NCBI GenBank assembly: GCA_946631895.1
Contig: CAMPAN010000009.1
Span: 1 to 37,254, forward strand
Source of the DNA: an uncultured Clostridia bacterium
GTDB lineage: Bacteria; Bacillota; Clostridia; Christensenellales; CAG-138
Length of the DNA: 37,254 nucleotides
Reading direction: 5' to 3'
Within the stretch, counting starts at the first letter, position 1. Every line of letters begins with the position of its first letter. The translations under genes and the position numbers were made by a program. The notes under the pieces were generated by a model that searched no databases, was not told where the DNA came from, and saw only the letters and a program-made list of their open reading frames with translations. Below are positions 26,301 through 34,621 of this stretch, piece by piece.

Positions 26301-27346
26301 CGGCCGCCGAGTATTCGGTGACGTTCGAGAACAACACCGAGATCGGTACGGCAACGATCATCGTCACGGGCAACGAAATCAACTACACCGGTACGGCGAC
26401 CGGCACGTTTGAAATCCTCGGCGCGCCTGAACCGAAGTTTGCCACGCACAGTCTCGTCCTGTCCGGGCAGATCGGCGTGAACTTCTATATGGAGCTTCCT
26501 GCGATCGACGGCGTGGACTGGTCGGCAAGCTACATGACGTTCGAGATCCCGCACGGAACGGTCACCGCGCGCGACGATTACGATCCGACCGCGATGAACA
26601 GAAAAGCGACGTATTACTGCTTCACCGCGTATGTCAATTCGGTCCAGATGGCGGAGCCGATCACGGCGACGTTCCACTATTTTGTGAACGACGAAGAAAA
26701 AACGATCAAGGATACTTACGCGATCCGCGACTACTTCACAGGGTTCGACGACGCGCTTGCAGAGGATCCGAACGCCTATGACGAACAGACGATCGACCTC
26801 GTTCACGCGCTTGCGGATTACGGTCACTATATGCAGATCTTCCTGTCGGCAGCACGGAACTGGACGATCGGCGAGGATTACGCGGAGATGGATCTGTCCT
26901 ATACGGGCAGCTATGACATCGGTGCGATCAAGACAGCATTGACCGGCTATGCGATCGAACCGACCGCAGACGGTGCGGACGTCACCGGATTCTCATTTGC
27001 CGCGGTATTCGATTCCGCAACGGCAATCCGCATGCAGTTCAGGGTGCCGAAAGGATATTCCGGCGCATTCACGGCGGAGACGTCGGACGGCACGCCGGTC
27101 GTTGCGGCAAAGTCCGGCAGCCGGTATACGGTTGAGATCAAAGACATTGCCGCGCATCAACTGAGTAAGGTGTTCGAGCTCGTGATCACAACGGACAGCG
27201 GCACAATGACGGTGAAGATTTCCGCGCTGTCCTATGTGAAGACCATACTTGACGCCTGCGCGGATGACGCTTCGCAGAACGCGATGGCGGCGATCTATGC
27301 CTATTCCGAGGCAGCGCGGGCCTATAAAACGGTACATCCGAACTGA
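20324..27346 (+). CDS. Very large exported multidomain protein (beta-helix, alpha/beta-hydrolase-like region, chitobiase-like and MBG/Ig-like repeats, C-terminal module)
   Basis: Signal peptide MKRKLTAWLLIMCMAIGLLPVTATAD; repeated GGGVY beta-helix rungs; WVMGFSRAGATAN nucleophile-elbow-like motif; GGAIWYTTNGLTPG..Y.EPI chitobiase/HEX C-terminal-like repeat; no LPXTG at the C-terminus. Confidence 0.9.
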   Translation: MKRKLTAWLLIMCMAIGLLPVTATADSDAYIGKVSVLNGGTKYYTSVSELANYVKELSDRSFTVDMLADWDNARLCIPSKAWATLNMHGHLYNRGLTEAESDGEVIWVGSDAKLTINGYSTSDERNVEHAVGVYHDWRHEGKADVQKTFRGGVIAGGYSTNGGGGIDVKSNCELTLNDVTIAGCRSEQSGGTDGYGGGIWVHGGINEAGTVIMNRSTITGCYAYNSGGGLYQSNHNKFYMEMNQSHIESNYCYSNGGGVYLGGATITLKGDRGSYISYNRTGGGKNQDGGGVYVNNDEVTVSGLIIADNLAYNGGGVFCDDKKITLSDCDIRDNYAFHCGGGVYICNNSDAINSCSIGGNESRNEGGGVYVESDVEKGFAVTGSTQIAGNRSGNLYLENGARANFVLTKGAYVCLQYRDMPSSYQMVTEGEAGDTVKTTDCIRFLESDVSGYHFTFNSAPDQRKIYLVKDGYSDGTVGTSYTPLTPIRISAEEATAAAKTPVPDYTVEGESGRSYDLYRGYYRYQSIEDPTANNTAVFYYSDGYFDASPAKYNAHLATMSTAMAQAGMYLQNMDYPYKHAAIRQLMTDIGVPEENVYVNAYNLQKPGTDTIGVAIGSKKLKDRNGNETGYILIPVVVRGGGYEAEWASNMTLGSGAERDGEAQGFSEAADQAKQEIETYLDRYDLRGALNEGRIKFWVMGFSRAGATANITSKRLVEEYCCGGYQDLYNNQVFAYCIEAPQGGTDKAEALSNPRDYYCIHNVINYADIVPLVGPTEMGFKRYGVDHYVPGTATGEVYKITGSATRAGSFSGITTVTRREDNDPIETKTSAYEALREQMLPQLRSMDSDIVFDDYFHLTEMNFISDPMFEEAGSYEPNEEWFIRSFLSVFQSASLTSRDLWAVEKVQINGVTYNTMQQALRETCALVFGMDESRMQQFINKASRMASTISYVPLKSYEYGMIEIWDDVIGDWHTLSGATKQSYINFIWDRLKATGAFQYLDEDDVRKLRNNFPTLLERILNYTDWDYAHTHVSCSDYSNMIWTGTFAANAGKIISNHYPEVDIAWQRAADSFYNGEVFDERNREYKISLPDHIDVPGAYYTVTDGEGTHRERINTSAVVDLEGEQRLILDVPELDGEAIYYSLNGGDWELFRGWIDLPLNEGEAFTSYYIRTYARWYDRNSQTTVYQVKLLSGKQPVMVITQIDGESGVEEKIETAQYASGETVALHADVPSGTFFLKWNIQTQSGRYVTNKLIPDPEQQKQTDVTFVMPEAGKGDFPMDYELTCTASYGERIGEIDIRLKDKDGYAEDNPTAGEPLPYWFNAVWNGTGHLYAGEWYLHTEDGSKILWDRDIPACNHTVYSAVITIPEERAMLFEDDLAVTYSYTSGVTYTYSLDPTTRDVTVELTFPETDYESEEFEPDLSSVFTLTIEQWNKNRTEPTKAAEDRVVRLLKGHSITIYPSSIDNMAFDGWDSWVEAFDGKDIEVQSPGDGTGRIILHVGTNAPDTASLTCRYVPLISRVEITVGPQNGADDWTPTAAERTDCAIKQVMVTCGKTYEVCPVYDGVSFFRLIMSPSGTRIRDENGNNILVYNYNTVYTAKVDFLVRSEPMRVLRYDLYEPEDFFVNGNYQLTEDAVVLINGRSADIVNDAGTTATLAFPKTESGPVKLIDYERPSGMYEAPHGSSRDVVKYEYLPQVLPITVDDGSFTEASVIWNSIEPDPDPYPATLDEIVCTAEGHLSLPFGVDSNGIDTTFSVQIIVKEADHCAAPVASVPSGTYPAAIDVILSTETEGGAIWYTTNGLTPGLTETHEYEEPIHITPDMVNEQGEFVIRAYAWKNKLNDSPESVFVYKFTDRIVPPEGDTLTYRGEPQIGVGASPFYTLIAPDGSGVEIDGEGNATATNAGVYTVTAHIADGYVWKIGETEPQAVPGEPDENGTVPVEWITEDITTDEDRTITFTIGKASLEGAIVTAEDMVYTGEPLTPQVTVSLGDAPIPAAEYSVTFENNTEIGTATIIVTGNEINYTGTATGTFEILGAPEPKFATHSLVLSGQIGVNFYMELPAIDGVDWSASYMTFEIPHGTVTARDDYDPTAMNRKATYYCFTAYVNSVQMAEPITATFHYFVNDEEKTIKDTYAIRDYFTGFDDALAEDPNAYDEQTIDLVHALADYGHYMQIFLSAARNWTIGEDYAEMDLSYTGSYDIGAIKTALTGYAIEPTADGADVTGFSFAAVFDSATAIRMQFRVPKGYSGAFTAETSDGTPVVAAKSGSRYTVEIKDIAAHQLSKVFELVITTDSGTMTVKISALSYVKTILDACADDASQNAMAAIYAYSEAARAYKTVHPN

Positions 27347-27469
27347 GAGGCGGAACGGTACGAACACACGGGAACGGAGACCTTCGTTTTTGAAAACGCC
27401 GATGCGATAACAGGCATCTGCGGCATCGGAACGCCGGATAGCCGCAAACCGGATGCGATATAAACAAGT

Positions 27470-27497
27470 AAGCCCGAAGCGTGTGCGCTTCGGGCTT
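27470..27497. terminator. Bidirectional intrinsic terminator between the giant exoprotein gene and the cyclodeaminase gene
   Basis: Perfect 12-bp stem AAGCCCGAAGCG (27470-27481) / CGCTTCGGGCTT (27486-27497), TGTG loop, followed by TGCTGTTT; sits between convergent genes. Confidence 0.75.
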
Positions 27498-27624
27498 TGC
27501 TGTTTCATAATGCGGTTATTCGCCGTAAACGATCCCGCGGGGGCTGTTCGTGCGGTGCATCCGGCATTCGGAGACGCCGCTCCCCTGCCGTGCGGGCGAT
27601 TTCCGGGAGTTTTCGGCGCGCGGA

Positions 27625-28251
27625 TCAGAGCATGCCGAGCACCTGTTCGTAAACCGCGCCGGTGCAGGCAAGCGTATCTTTGAGCAGCTGTTCGCCTCTG
27701 TGGCGGTAGAGTGCGGCTCTGTCGCCGTCCTTGAGGTAGCCGAGGTTGATCAGCACATTCAGCCAGGCGCTGCGGACGGTCGATTCCAGCATCATGACTG
27801 CGACGCCGAGGTCGCTGACGGCGTTCATATTGGTCTTTCCCGGCATGCGCTCGATCATCTTCGCGGCGTCGAGGGAAAGCTCCATCGTGTGCAGCGGCGA
27901 TTCGATGCAAAGGATCAGCGCGTTCTGGATCGCGGCGGTGCGGGCGGCTTTTTCCTCCGCCGTCCCTTTGGGCAGATTCAGCGCCGCCGTGAACCGGTGG
28001 AATGCGTCGGCGTCGCGCTCCATTGCGTCGAGAAACGCTGCGCGCAGCGCGGAGCATCGTTCCTTGCAGATACGGATTTCCTCCGAGAAAGCCGCGTACT
28101 GCGGGCGGTCGAGGGACAGATTGCCGACCATTTCGGCAAGTGCAGAGCCCAAAGAGCCCGTCATGGCGGCAGCGGAGCCGCCGCCGGGAGCTGCCGCATC
28201 GGAACCGAGAAGCTCAAAGAAGGAACGTAACGTCAGATCGGAAAGCACCAT
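27625..28251 (-). CDS. Cyclodeaminase/cyclohydrolase family protein (formiminotetrahydrofolate cyclodeaminase-like, FTCD_C)
   Basis: Start MVLSDLTLRSFFELLGSDAAAPGGGSAAAMTGSLGSALAEMVGNLS at 28251 with RBS AAGGAG; the PGGGSAAA motif is typical of the family. Confidence 0.9.
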   Translation of the reverse strand: MVLSDLTLRSFFELLGSDAAAPGGGSAAAMTGSLGSALAEMVGNLSLDRPQYAAFSEEIRICKERCSALRAAFLDAMERDADAFHRFTAALNLPKGTAEEKAARTAAIQNALILCIESPLHTMELSLDAAKMIERMPGKTNMNAVSDLGVAVMMLESTVRSAWLNVLINLGYLKDGDRAALYRHRGEQLLKDTLACTGAVYEQVLGML

Positions 28252-28449
28252 GGTTGTTTCTCCTTGTGTCGAAAGAATACAGCGTACAAATTCACTATAC
28301 ACCCGATCATAGCCTATTCGACCGGAAAAAGCAAGATGTTTTCCCGCATTTTGACCGACTGCAAAGGGACGCTGCTTCGATACGGTGTAAAACCGTCGAA
28401 ACTGCGGCAAACAGGGCACGATCCGCAATTATATTGCGCGCCTCGGGGG

Positions 28450-28479
28450 TTGACAGGACCTGTCGGATTGTGGTAGAGT
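28450..28479 (+). promoter_or_regulatory. Putative promoter of the pyr/pur operon
   Basis: TTGACA (28450-28455), 18 nt, TAGAGT (28474-28479), 49 nt upstream of the pyrC ATG. Confidence 0.6.
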
Positions 28480-28528
28480 AGAAATGTTAATTGGAAATCG
28501 AACCCCTATGGGCACGGGAGGACAAACC

Positions 28529-29740
28529 ATGGCAGAGAACCGTTATATCGGCACATTTCTCCGGAACGCCAAGGGACGCGCCCCCCTTGCGAAAGCGGGC
28601 ATACTGCCTCCTTCCGATCACTGCACGATCATACCCGGCTTCTGCGATGTACACGTACATCTTCGCGAGCCGGGTTTTTCTTATAAAGAAACGATCGCAA
28701 GCGGCACCGCGGCTGCCGCAAGAGGCGGCTATACCGCCGTATGCGCGATGCCGAATCTGAACCCCGTGCCGGACAACCTCGAGCATCTGGCGATGCAGGA
28801 AGCGATGATCGCCGCACAGGCGCGCGTCCCTGTTTGCCCGTACGGCGCGATCAGCGTGGGCGAGCGGGGCGAACAGCTTGCCGATCTTGAGGGTTTGGCG
28901 CCGCGGGTCGTCGCCTTCTCCGACGACGGAAGAGGCGTGCAGAACGACGATCTGATGCGCGAGGCGATGCGGGAGGCAAAGCGGCTTCACAAGCTGATCG
29001 CCGCGCATTGCGAGGACAACCGCCTTCTGCACGGCGGCTATATCCACGACGGCGCGTACGCCCGCGCCAACGGTCATGCGGGCATCTGCTCCGAGAGCGA
29101 GTGGGGACAGATCCGCCGGGACCTCGATCTGGTCCGTGAGACCGGCTGCGCCTATCACGTCTGCCATATCTCGACAAAGGAGAGCGTGGCGCTGATCCGG
29201 CAGGCGAAGCGGGAAGGACTGGACGTGAGCTGCGAGACCGCGCCGCACTATCTGGTGCTGGACGAAACCGATCTCAAAGAGGACGGACGTTTCAAGATGA
29301 ATCCGCCGCTGCGGAGTCCCGAGGACCGCGAAGCGCTGATCGAGGGACTTCTGGACGGCACGATCGACATGATCGCCACCGATCACGCGCCGCACAGCGC
29401 CGAAGAAAAGGCAAAGGGTCTGCGCGGAAGCGCATTCGGGATCGTCGGGCTGGAAACCGCATTCCCGGTGCTCTATACCAGGCTGGTCGTTCCGGGTGTG
29501 CTTCCCTTGGAAAAGCTCGTCGATCTGCTCGCATACCGCCCGAGAGAGCGCTTCGGGATCTCGCTTGCGGAGAACGATTACGCGGTCTGGGATCTGGACG
29601 CGGCGTATACCGTTGATCCGGATACCTTTTTGAGCAAAGGCCGCGCGACGCCGTTCGCCGGCATGACGGTTCGCGGCAGGTGCCTGATGACCGTCTGCAA
29701 CGGCAAGCCGGTCTACACGGCGGAGGACGGCGCGATATGA
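28529..29740 (+). CDS. pyrC: Dihydroorotase
   Basis: IIPGFCDVHVHLREPGFSYKETIASGTAAAARGGYTAVCAMPN; DMIATDHAPHS; operon context. RBS GGGAGG. Confidence 0.96.
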   Translation: MAENRYIGTFLRNAKGRAPLAKAGILPPSDHCTIIPGFCDVHVHLREPGFSYKETIASGTAAAARGGYTAVCAMPNLNPVPDNLEHLAMQEAMIAAQARVPVCPYGAISVGERGEQLADLEGLAPRVVAFSDDGRGVQNDDLMREAMREAKRLHKLIAAHCEDNRLLHGGYIHDGAYARANGHAGICSESEWGQIRRDLDLVRETGCAYHVCHISTKESVALIRQAKREGLDVSCETAPHYLVLDETDLKEDGRFKMNPPLRSPEDREALIEGLLDGTIDMIATDHAPHSAEEKAKGLRGSAFGIVGLETAFPVLYTRLVVPGVLPLEKLVDLLAYRPRERFGISLAENDYAVWDLDAAYTVDPDTFLSKGRATPFAGMTVRGRCLMTVCNGKPVYTAEDGAI

Positions 29741-30471
29741 ACGATGTGATCTTCACCGTCGCGGCGCAGAAGCGCCTGACGGACAACGTATATGAGATCC
29801 GGCTCACGGGCGATACGTCGGCGATCACCCGACCGGGACAGTTTGTCAACCTAAAGCTGGACGGGCTGTATCTTCGGAGACCGCTCTCCGTCTGCGATCT
29901 CGAGGGGGACGCGCTGACGCTGATCTATAAGGTCGTCGGTCGCGGCACGGCGCTTCTGCGCGGCATGACGCCGGGGCAGACGATCCCGGTGCTGACGGGT
30001 CTCGGCAACGGCTACGACACGGCGCTTTCCGGGAACAGACCGCTTCTGATCGGCGGAGGCGTCGGCGTGCCGCCGCTGTATCTGCTGGCAAAGCGCCTGC
30101 GCGCCGAAGGAAAGTCCGTCTTTGCGGTCCTCGGCTTCAACACCGCCGCGGAGATCTTCTATGAAGAGCAGTTCCGGGCGCTCGGCTGCACGGTCGCCGT
30201 GACCACGGCGGACGGTTCTTACGGGATCCGGGGCTTCGTCACCGACGCGCTGCCGGGGGATTATACCCACGTTTACACATGCGGACCGGAGCCGATGCTG
30301 CGCGCCGTATACCGCAGGATCAAAACCGGCGGTTCGTTCAGCTTTGAAAAGCGCATGGGCTGCGGCTTCGGCGCGTGCATGGGCTGCTCCTGCAAAACGG
30401 TCGCCGGATACAAGCGCATCTGCAAAGAGGGACCCGTGCTGGAAAAGGAGGAGATCGTATGGGAAGACTGA
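29737..30471 (+). CDS. pyrK: Dihydroorotate dehydrogenase B electron transfer subunit
   Basis: ATGA overlap with pyrC; RPGQFVNLKLDGLYLRRPLSV FAD site; C-terminal MGCGFGACMGCSCKT [2Fe-2S] cysteines. Confidence 0.95.
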   Translation: MNDVIFTVAAQKRLTDNVYEIRLTGDTSAITRPGQFVNLKLDGLYLRRPLSVCDLEGDALTLIYKVVGRGTALLRGMTPGQTIPVLTGLGNGYDTALSGNRPLLIGGGVGVPPLYLLAKRLRAEGKSVFAVLGFNTAAEIFYEEQFRALGCTVAVTTADGSYGIRGFVTDALPGDYTHVYTCGPEPMLRAVYRRIKTGGSFSFEKRMGCGFGACMGCSCKTVAGYKRICKEGPVLEKEEIVWED

Positions 30472-31364
30472 GCGTCGATCTCTGCGGCGTCGAGCTGGAC
30501 AACCCCGTCATCCCGGCGTCCGGCACGTTCGGGTACGGCTGGGAGTTTGCCGAGCTGTACGACATCAATATTTTAGGTACGTTCTCCTTTAAGGGGACCA
30601 CAAAGGAACCGCGCTTCGGCAATCCGACGCCGCGGATTGCTGACTGCCCCGCGGGCATGCTGAACGCCGTCGGGCTGCAGAACCCCGGCGTGGACCGGGT
30701 CATCGACACGGAACTTCCGAGACTCGCGAGCGTATTTCATAAGCCGGTCATGGCAAACGTCAGCGGATTTTCCGTTGCGGAATACGCGGAGGTCAGCGCA
30801 AAGCTGGACGCGCAGCCGCAGGTGGGCTGGCTGGAGGTCAATATTTCCTGCCCCAACGTCCACGGCGGCGGCATGAGCTTCGGCACCGATCCCGAACAGG
30901 CGGCGGCTGTAGTGCGTGCGGTCAAGGCGGTGACGACCAAGCCCGTCATCATCAAGCTGACGCCGAACGTAACGGACATTGTGACGATCGCAAAGGCATG
31001 CGAGCAGGCGGGCGCGGACGGGATCAGCCTGATCAATACCCTTCTGGGCATGCGGATCGACCTCTTAACACGCAAGCCCGTTCTTGCCAACATCACCGGC
31101 GGGCTTTCGGGTCCCGCGGTCTTTCCGGTCGCCCTGCGCATGGTGTGGCAGGTCGCACACGCGGTGAAGATCCCGGTCGTCGGTATGGGCGGGATCTCCT
31201 GCGCCGAGGACGTGCTGGAAATGCTGACGGCAGGCGCCGCCGCCGTCGAGGTTGGCGCGGCGAACCTGGTCGACCCGCTGGCGTGCAAAAAGATCATCGA
31301 GGCTTTACCGGAAGCAATGGACCGGTACGGCATTCGCAATCTTCGTGAACTGAGAGGAGCATAA
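30459..31364 (+). CDS. pyrD: Dihydroorotate dehydrogenase (type 1B) catalytic subunit
   Basis: MGRLSVDLCGVELDNPVIPASGTFGYG; EVNISCPNVHGGGMSFG; ITGGLSGPAV; GMGGISCAEDVLEML. Confidence 0.96.
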   Translation: MGRLSVDLCGVELDNPVIPASGTFGYGWEFAELYDINILGTFSFKGTTKEPRFGNPTPRIADCPAGMLNAVGLQNPGVDRVIDTELPRLASVFHKPVMANVSGFSVAEYAEVSAKLDAQPQVGWLEVNISCPNVHGGGMSFGTDPEQAAAVVRAVKAVTTKPVIIKLTPNVTDIVTIAKACEQAGADGISLINTLLGMRIDLLTRKPVLANITGGLSGPAVFPVALRMVWQVAHAVKIPVVGMGGISCAEDVLEMLTAGAAAVEVGAANLVDPLACKKIIEALPEAMDRYGIRNLRELRGA

Positions 31365-31365
31365 C

Positions 31366-32064
31366 ATGGGAAAAGACGTCATCATCGCCTGCGATTTTCC
31401 GACCGCGGCGCAAACCCTGACCTTTCTGGACCGCTTTCCCGAACGGAAACCCTTCGTGAAGATCGGCATGGAGCTCTTCTATGCCGAGGGTCCGTCCGTC
31501 GTGCGCGAGATCAAGGCGCGCGGGCACAAGATCTTTCTGGACCTGAAGCTGCATGACATCCCGAACACCGTCAAAAAAGCGATGGCGGTGCTGTCCGGAC
31601 TGGACGCGGATATCGTGAACCTCCACGCCGCGGGAACGGCGGAGATGATGCGCGCCGCGCTGGAAGGGCTGACGCGCCCAGACGGCACACGGCCGCTTCT
31701 GATCGCCGTCACGCAGCTTACCTCGACCGATCAGACCGCTTTGGAACGCGAGCTTCTGATCGACCGTCCGATGGACGAGGTGGTCCTCGCTTACGCCGAA
31801 AACGCAAAGAACGCAGGACTGGACGGCGTGGTCTGCTCACCGCTGGAAGCCGGAAAGGTCCACCGCCGCTGCGGTTCCGGTTTTCTGACCGTCACCCCGG
31901 GCATCCGGTTTGCCGACGGGGAGAAGGGCGATCAGAAGCGGATCATGACGCCCGCGCAGGCAAAGCTCGAAGGTGCGGACTACATCGTCGTGGGGCGTCC
32001 GATCACCGCCGCAGCCGATCCCGCAGCCGCGTATGCGCGCTGCTGCGCAGAGTTTATAGATTGA
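31366..32064 (+). CDS. pyrF: Orotidine 5'-phosphate decarboxylase
   Basis: IIACDFPTAAQTLTFLDRF, FLDLKLHDIPNTVKKA catalytic motif, TPGIRF. Confidence 0.96.
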   Translation: MGKDVIIACDFPTAAQTLTFLDRFPERKPFVKIGMELFYAEGPSVVREIKARGHKIFLDLKLHDIPNTVKKAMAVLSGLDADIVNLHAAGTAEMMRAALEGLTRPDGTRPLLIAVTQLTSTDQTALERELLIDRPMDEVVLAYAENAKNAGLDGVVCSPLEAGKVHRRCGSGFLTVTPGIRFADGEKGDQKRIMTPAQAKLEGADYIVVGRPITAAADPAAAYARCCAEFID

Positions 32065-32081
32065 GAAAGGAAACGAAAGGC

Positions 32082-32726
32082 ATGGAACTGTCAACGCTGA
32101 TTGCAAAGGACCTGCTGTCCATCCGCGCGGTCTTCTTCCGTCCGGAGGAGCCCTTCCTTTGGGCGAGCGGGATCAAGAGCCCCATCTACTGCGACAACCG
32201 TCTGACGCTCACGGCGCCCGCGGTCCGCAGCGACGTGGAAAACGGGCTTGCTGAGCTTGTCCGGACGTACTATCCGGAGGTCGAGGTTTTGATGGGCACG
32301 TCCACCGCCGGCATCGCGCACGCCGCCATTGTCGGGCATCTTCTGGGTCTGCCGATGGGCTACGTCCGCGGCGGAAACAAGGATCACGGCCGTCAGAACC
32401 GCATCGAGGGACGGCTGGAGCCCGGACAGAAGGTCGTCGTGGTGGAGGATCTGATCTCCACCGGCGGATCCGTCATCGAGGTCGTCGAAGCGCTGCGGGA
32501 CGCGGGCGCAGAGGTCCTCGGCGTCGTATCCATCTTCACCTACGGCATGAAAAAAGGTCTGGAGCGGCTTTCAGAAGCGCAGGTCGAGAACCATTCGCTG
32601 ACGGATTTCGACCGTATCGTCGCGGTCGCCGCCGAAGAACACTATATCAAAGCAGAAGACGTGGAACGGCTGATCGCCTTCCGCGATAACCCATCGGATG
32701 AAAGCTGGATCGGAGGTAACAAATGA
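32082..32726 (+). CDS. pyrE: Orotate phosphoribosyltransferase
   Basis: [42 protein letters not shown]-binding motif. Confidence 0.96.
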   Translation: MELSTLIAKDLLSIRAVFFRPEEPFLWASGIKSPIYCDNRLTLTAPAVRSDVENGLAELVRTYYPEVEVLMGTSTAGIAHAAIVGHLLGLPMGYVRGGNKDHGRQNRIEGRLEPGQKVVVVEDLISTGGSVIEVVEALRDAGAEVLGVVSIFTYGMKKGLERLSEAQVENHSLTDFDRIVAVAAEEHYIKAEDVERLIAFRDNPSDESWIGGNK

Positions 32727-33649
32727 AACGAAGCATCATCGACATTCTGGATCTGAGCACTCAGGAACTGGAGGAGCTCATCGCAACGGCGGAGGACATC
32801 ATCGCCGACCCCGACAAGTATGCGCACGCGTGTGACCGCAAGAAGCTGGCGACCCTGTTCTTTGAGCCGTCGACCCGCACCCGCATGAGCTTTGAAGCGG
32901 CGATGTACGAGCTGGGCGGACACGTGATCTCCGTGTCCAGCGCCATGTCGTCCTCGGCAGCCAAGGGCGAGAGCGTGGCGGACACGGCAAAAACCGTTTC
33001 CTGCTATGCGGACATTATCGCCATGCGCCACCCCAAGGAGGGCGCGGCGTATGTGGCGGCGACCAACGCCACGATCCCCGTGATTAACGCGGGCGACGGC
33101 GGTCACTGCCATCCCACGCAGACGCTGGCGGACCTTCTCACCATCTGGCGCGAAAAGCGCCGCTTTGAAGGGCTGACCATCGGTCTTTGCGGCGACCTGA
33201 AGTTTGGGCGCACGGTGCATTCCCTGATCAACGCCATGTCCCGCTATAACGGCAACCGGTTTGTGCTGATCTCGCCCGAGGAGCTCAAGGTACCCTCCTA
33301 CGTGAAGAAGGGCAGCCTGAAAAAGTTCAACATTCCCTACACCCAGACGACCGATCTCGAGGCGGTCATACCCGAGCTCGACATCCTTTATATGACCAGG
33401 GTCCAGCGCGAGCGCTTCTTCAATGAGGAAGATTATCTCCGCCTGAAGGACAGCTACATCCTGACCCCGGACAAGCTGAAGAACGCGAAGCCCGATCTTG
33501 CCATTCTGCATCCACTGCCCCGCGTCAACGAGATCAGCGTCGCCATCGACGACGATCCGAGAGCCTGCTATTTCAAGCAGGTATTGAACGGCAAATACAT
33601 GAGAATGGCTTTGATTCTGAAACTTCTGAAGGAGGCAGGCACCATATGA
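32723..33649 (+). CDS. pyrB: Aspartate carbamoyltransferase catalytic subunit
   Basis: [41 protein letters not shown] overlap with pyrE. Confidence 0.97.
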   Translation: MKRSIIDILDLSTQELEELIATAEDIIADPDKYAHACDRKKLATLFFEPSTRTRMSFEAAMYELGGHVISVSSAMSSSAAKGESVADTAKTVSCYADIIAMRHPKEGAAYVAATNATIPVINAGDGGHCHPTQTLADLLTIWREKRRFEGLTIGLCGDLKFGRTVHSLINAMSRYNGNRFVLISPEELKVPSYVKKGSLKKFNIPYTQTTDLEAVIPELDILYMTRVQRERFFNEEDYLRLKDSYILTPDKLKNAKPDLAILHPLPRVNEISVAIDDDPRACYFKQVLNGKYMRMALILKLLKEAGTI

Positions 33650-34065
33650 ACATTGATTCCATCCAGAACGGCGTGGTCATCGACCACATCACCGCAGGGC
33701 AGGGCATGAAGCTCTATCACCTGCTCAAGCTCGACGAAACCGACCTGTCCGTGGCGATCATCCGCAACGTTGTGAGCCGCAAGATGGGCAAGAAAGACAT
33801 CATCAAGATCGACGCCGACATCCCCGTGAACCTGGACGTCATCGCGTACGTGGACCCCGGCGCCACCGTCAACATCATCCGCAACGGCGCGCTGGTGGAG
33901 AAGCGGCAGATGGAGCTTCCCGAAACGCTGACCGACGTTCTGACCTGCAAGAACCCGCGCTGCATCACGTCCACCGAGCAGGAGCTCAAGCATATCTTCC
34001 GGCTGACGGACCGCGAAAACAAGGTCTATCGGTGCATCTACTGCGAGACCAAGGCGGGCATCTGA
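33646..34065 (+). CDS. pyrI: Aspartate carbamoyltransferase regulatory subunit
   Basis: [20 protein letters not shown]; zinc-site cysteines CKNPRC...CIYC; ATGA overlap with pyrB. Confidence 0.96.
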   Translation: MNIDSIQNGVVIDHITAGQGMKLYHLLKLDETDLSVAIIRNVVSRKMGKKDIIKIDADIPVNLDVIAYVDPGATVNIIRNGALVEKRQMELPETLTDVLTCKNPRCITSTEQELKHIFRLTDRENKVYRCIYCETKAGI

Positions 34066-34080
34066 CGGAAAGGGGCCGCA

Positions 34081-34578
34081 ATGAAGAAGATCGGAATCGT
34101 CATGGGAAGCAAAAGCGATCTTCCCGTGGTGCAGAAGGCGATCGACGTGCTCAACGAGCTGGAGATCCCCTTTGAAGCGCACATTTATTCCGCACACCGC
34201 ACACCCGAAGAAGCGGCGGCGTTTGCCCGCGCCGCGCGGCAGAACGGCTTTGCCTGCGTGATCGCGTTTGCCGGCATGGCGGCGCATCTGGCGGGCGCGA
34301 TCGCCGCGAACACCACGCTGCCGGTCATCGGCGTGCCCTGCAAGGGACCCGTCTTCGACGGAATGGACGCGCTGCTGTCCACCGTGCAGATGCCTTCCGG
34401 CATTCCGGTGGCGACCGTGGCGGTCAACGGCGGCGCGAACGCCGCGCTGCTGGCGGCGGAGATCCTGTCCGTCGGGGATCCGGAGCTTGCCTGCCGGCTT
34501 CGGAAAAAACGCGAAGCCGCAGCCGCCGCGATCCTGGAGCAGGACGCGCAGCTTATGACAGAACTCTCTCATTCTTAA
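34081..34578 (+). CDS. purE: N5-carboxyaminoimidazole ribonucleotide mutase (class I PurE)
   Basis: [46 protein letters not shown]. Confidence 0.96.
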   Translation: MKKIGIVMGSKSDLPVVQKAIDVLNELEIPFEAHIYSAHRTPEEAAAFARAARQNGFACVIAFAGMAAHLAGAIAANTTLPVIGVPCKGPVFDGMDALLSTVQMPSGIPVATVAVNGGANAALLAAEILSVGDPELACRLRKKREAAAAAILEQDAQLMTELSHS

Positions 34579-34621
34579 CCCGCATTTTTCATCGAAATCC
34601 ATTGAAAAGGGGCATATCATT

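Noticed and set aside
27300-27346. Looked for LPXTG/SLH/terminal TM anchoring at the exoprotein C-terminus
   Set aside because: Sequence ends SEAARAYKTVHPN with no sortase motif, hydrophobic tail or basic end.
27399-27429. CCGATGC-N17-GCATCGG inverted repeat downstream of the giant gene as a terminator
   Set aside because: Only 7 bp with a 17-nt loop and no T-tract; the 27470-27497 hairpin is a far better terminator.
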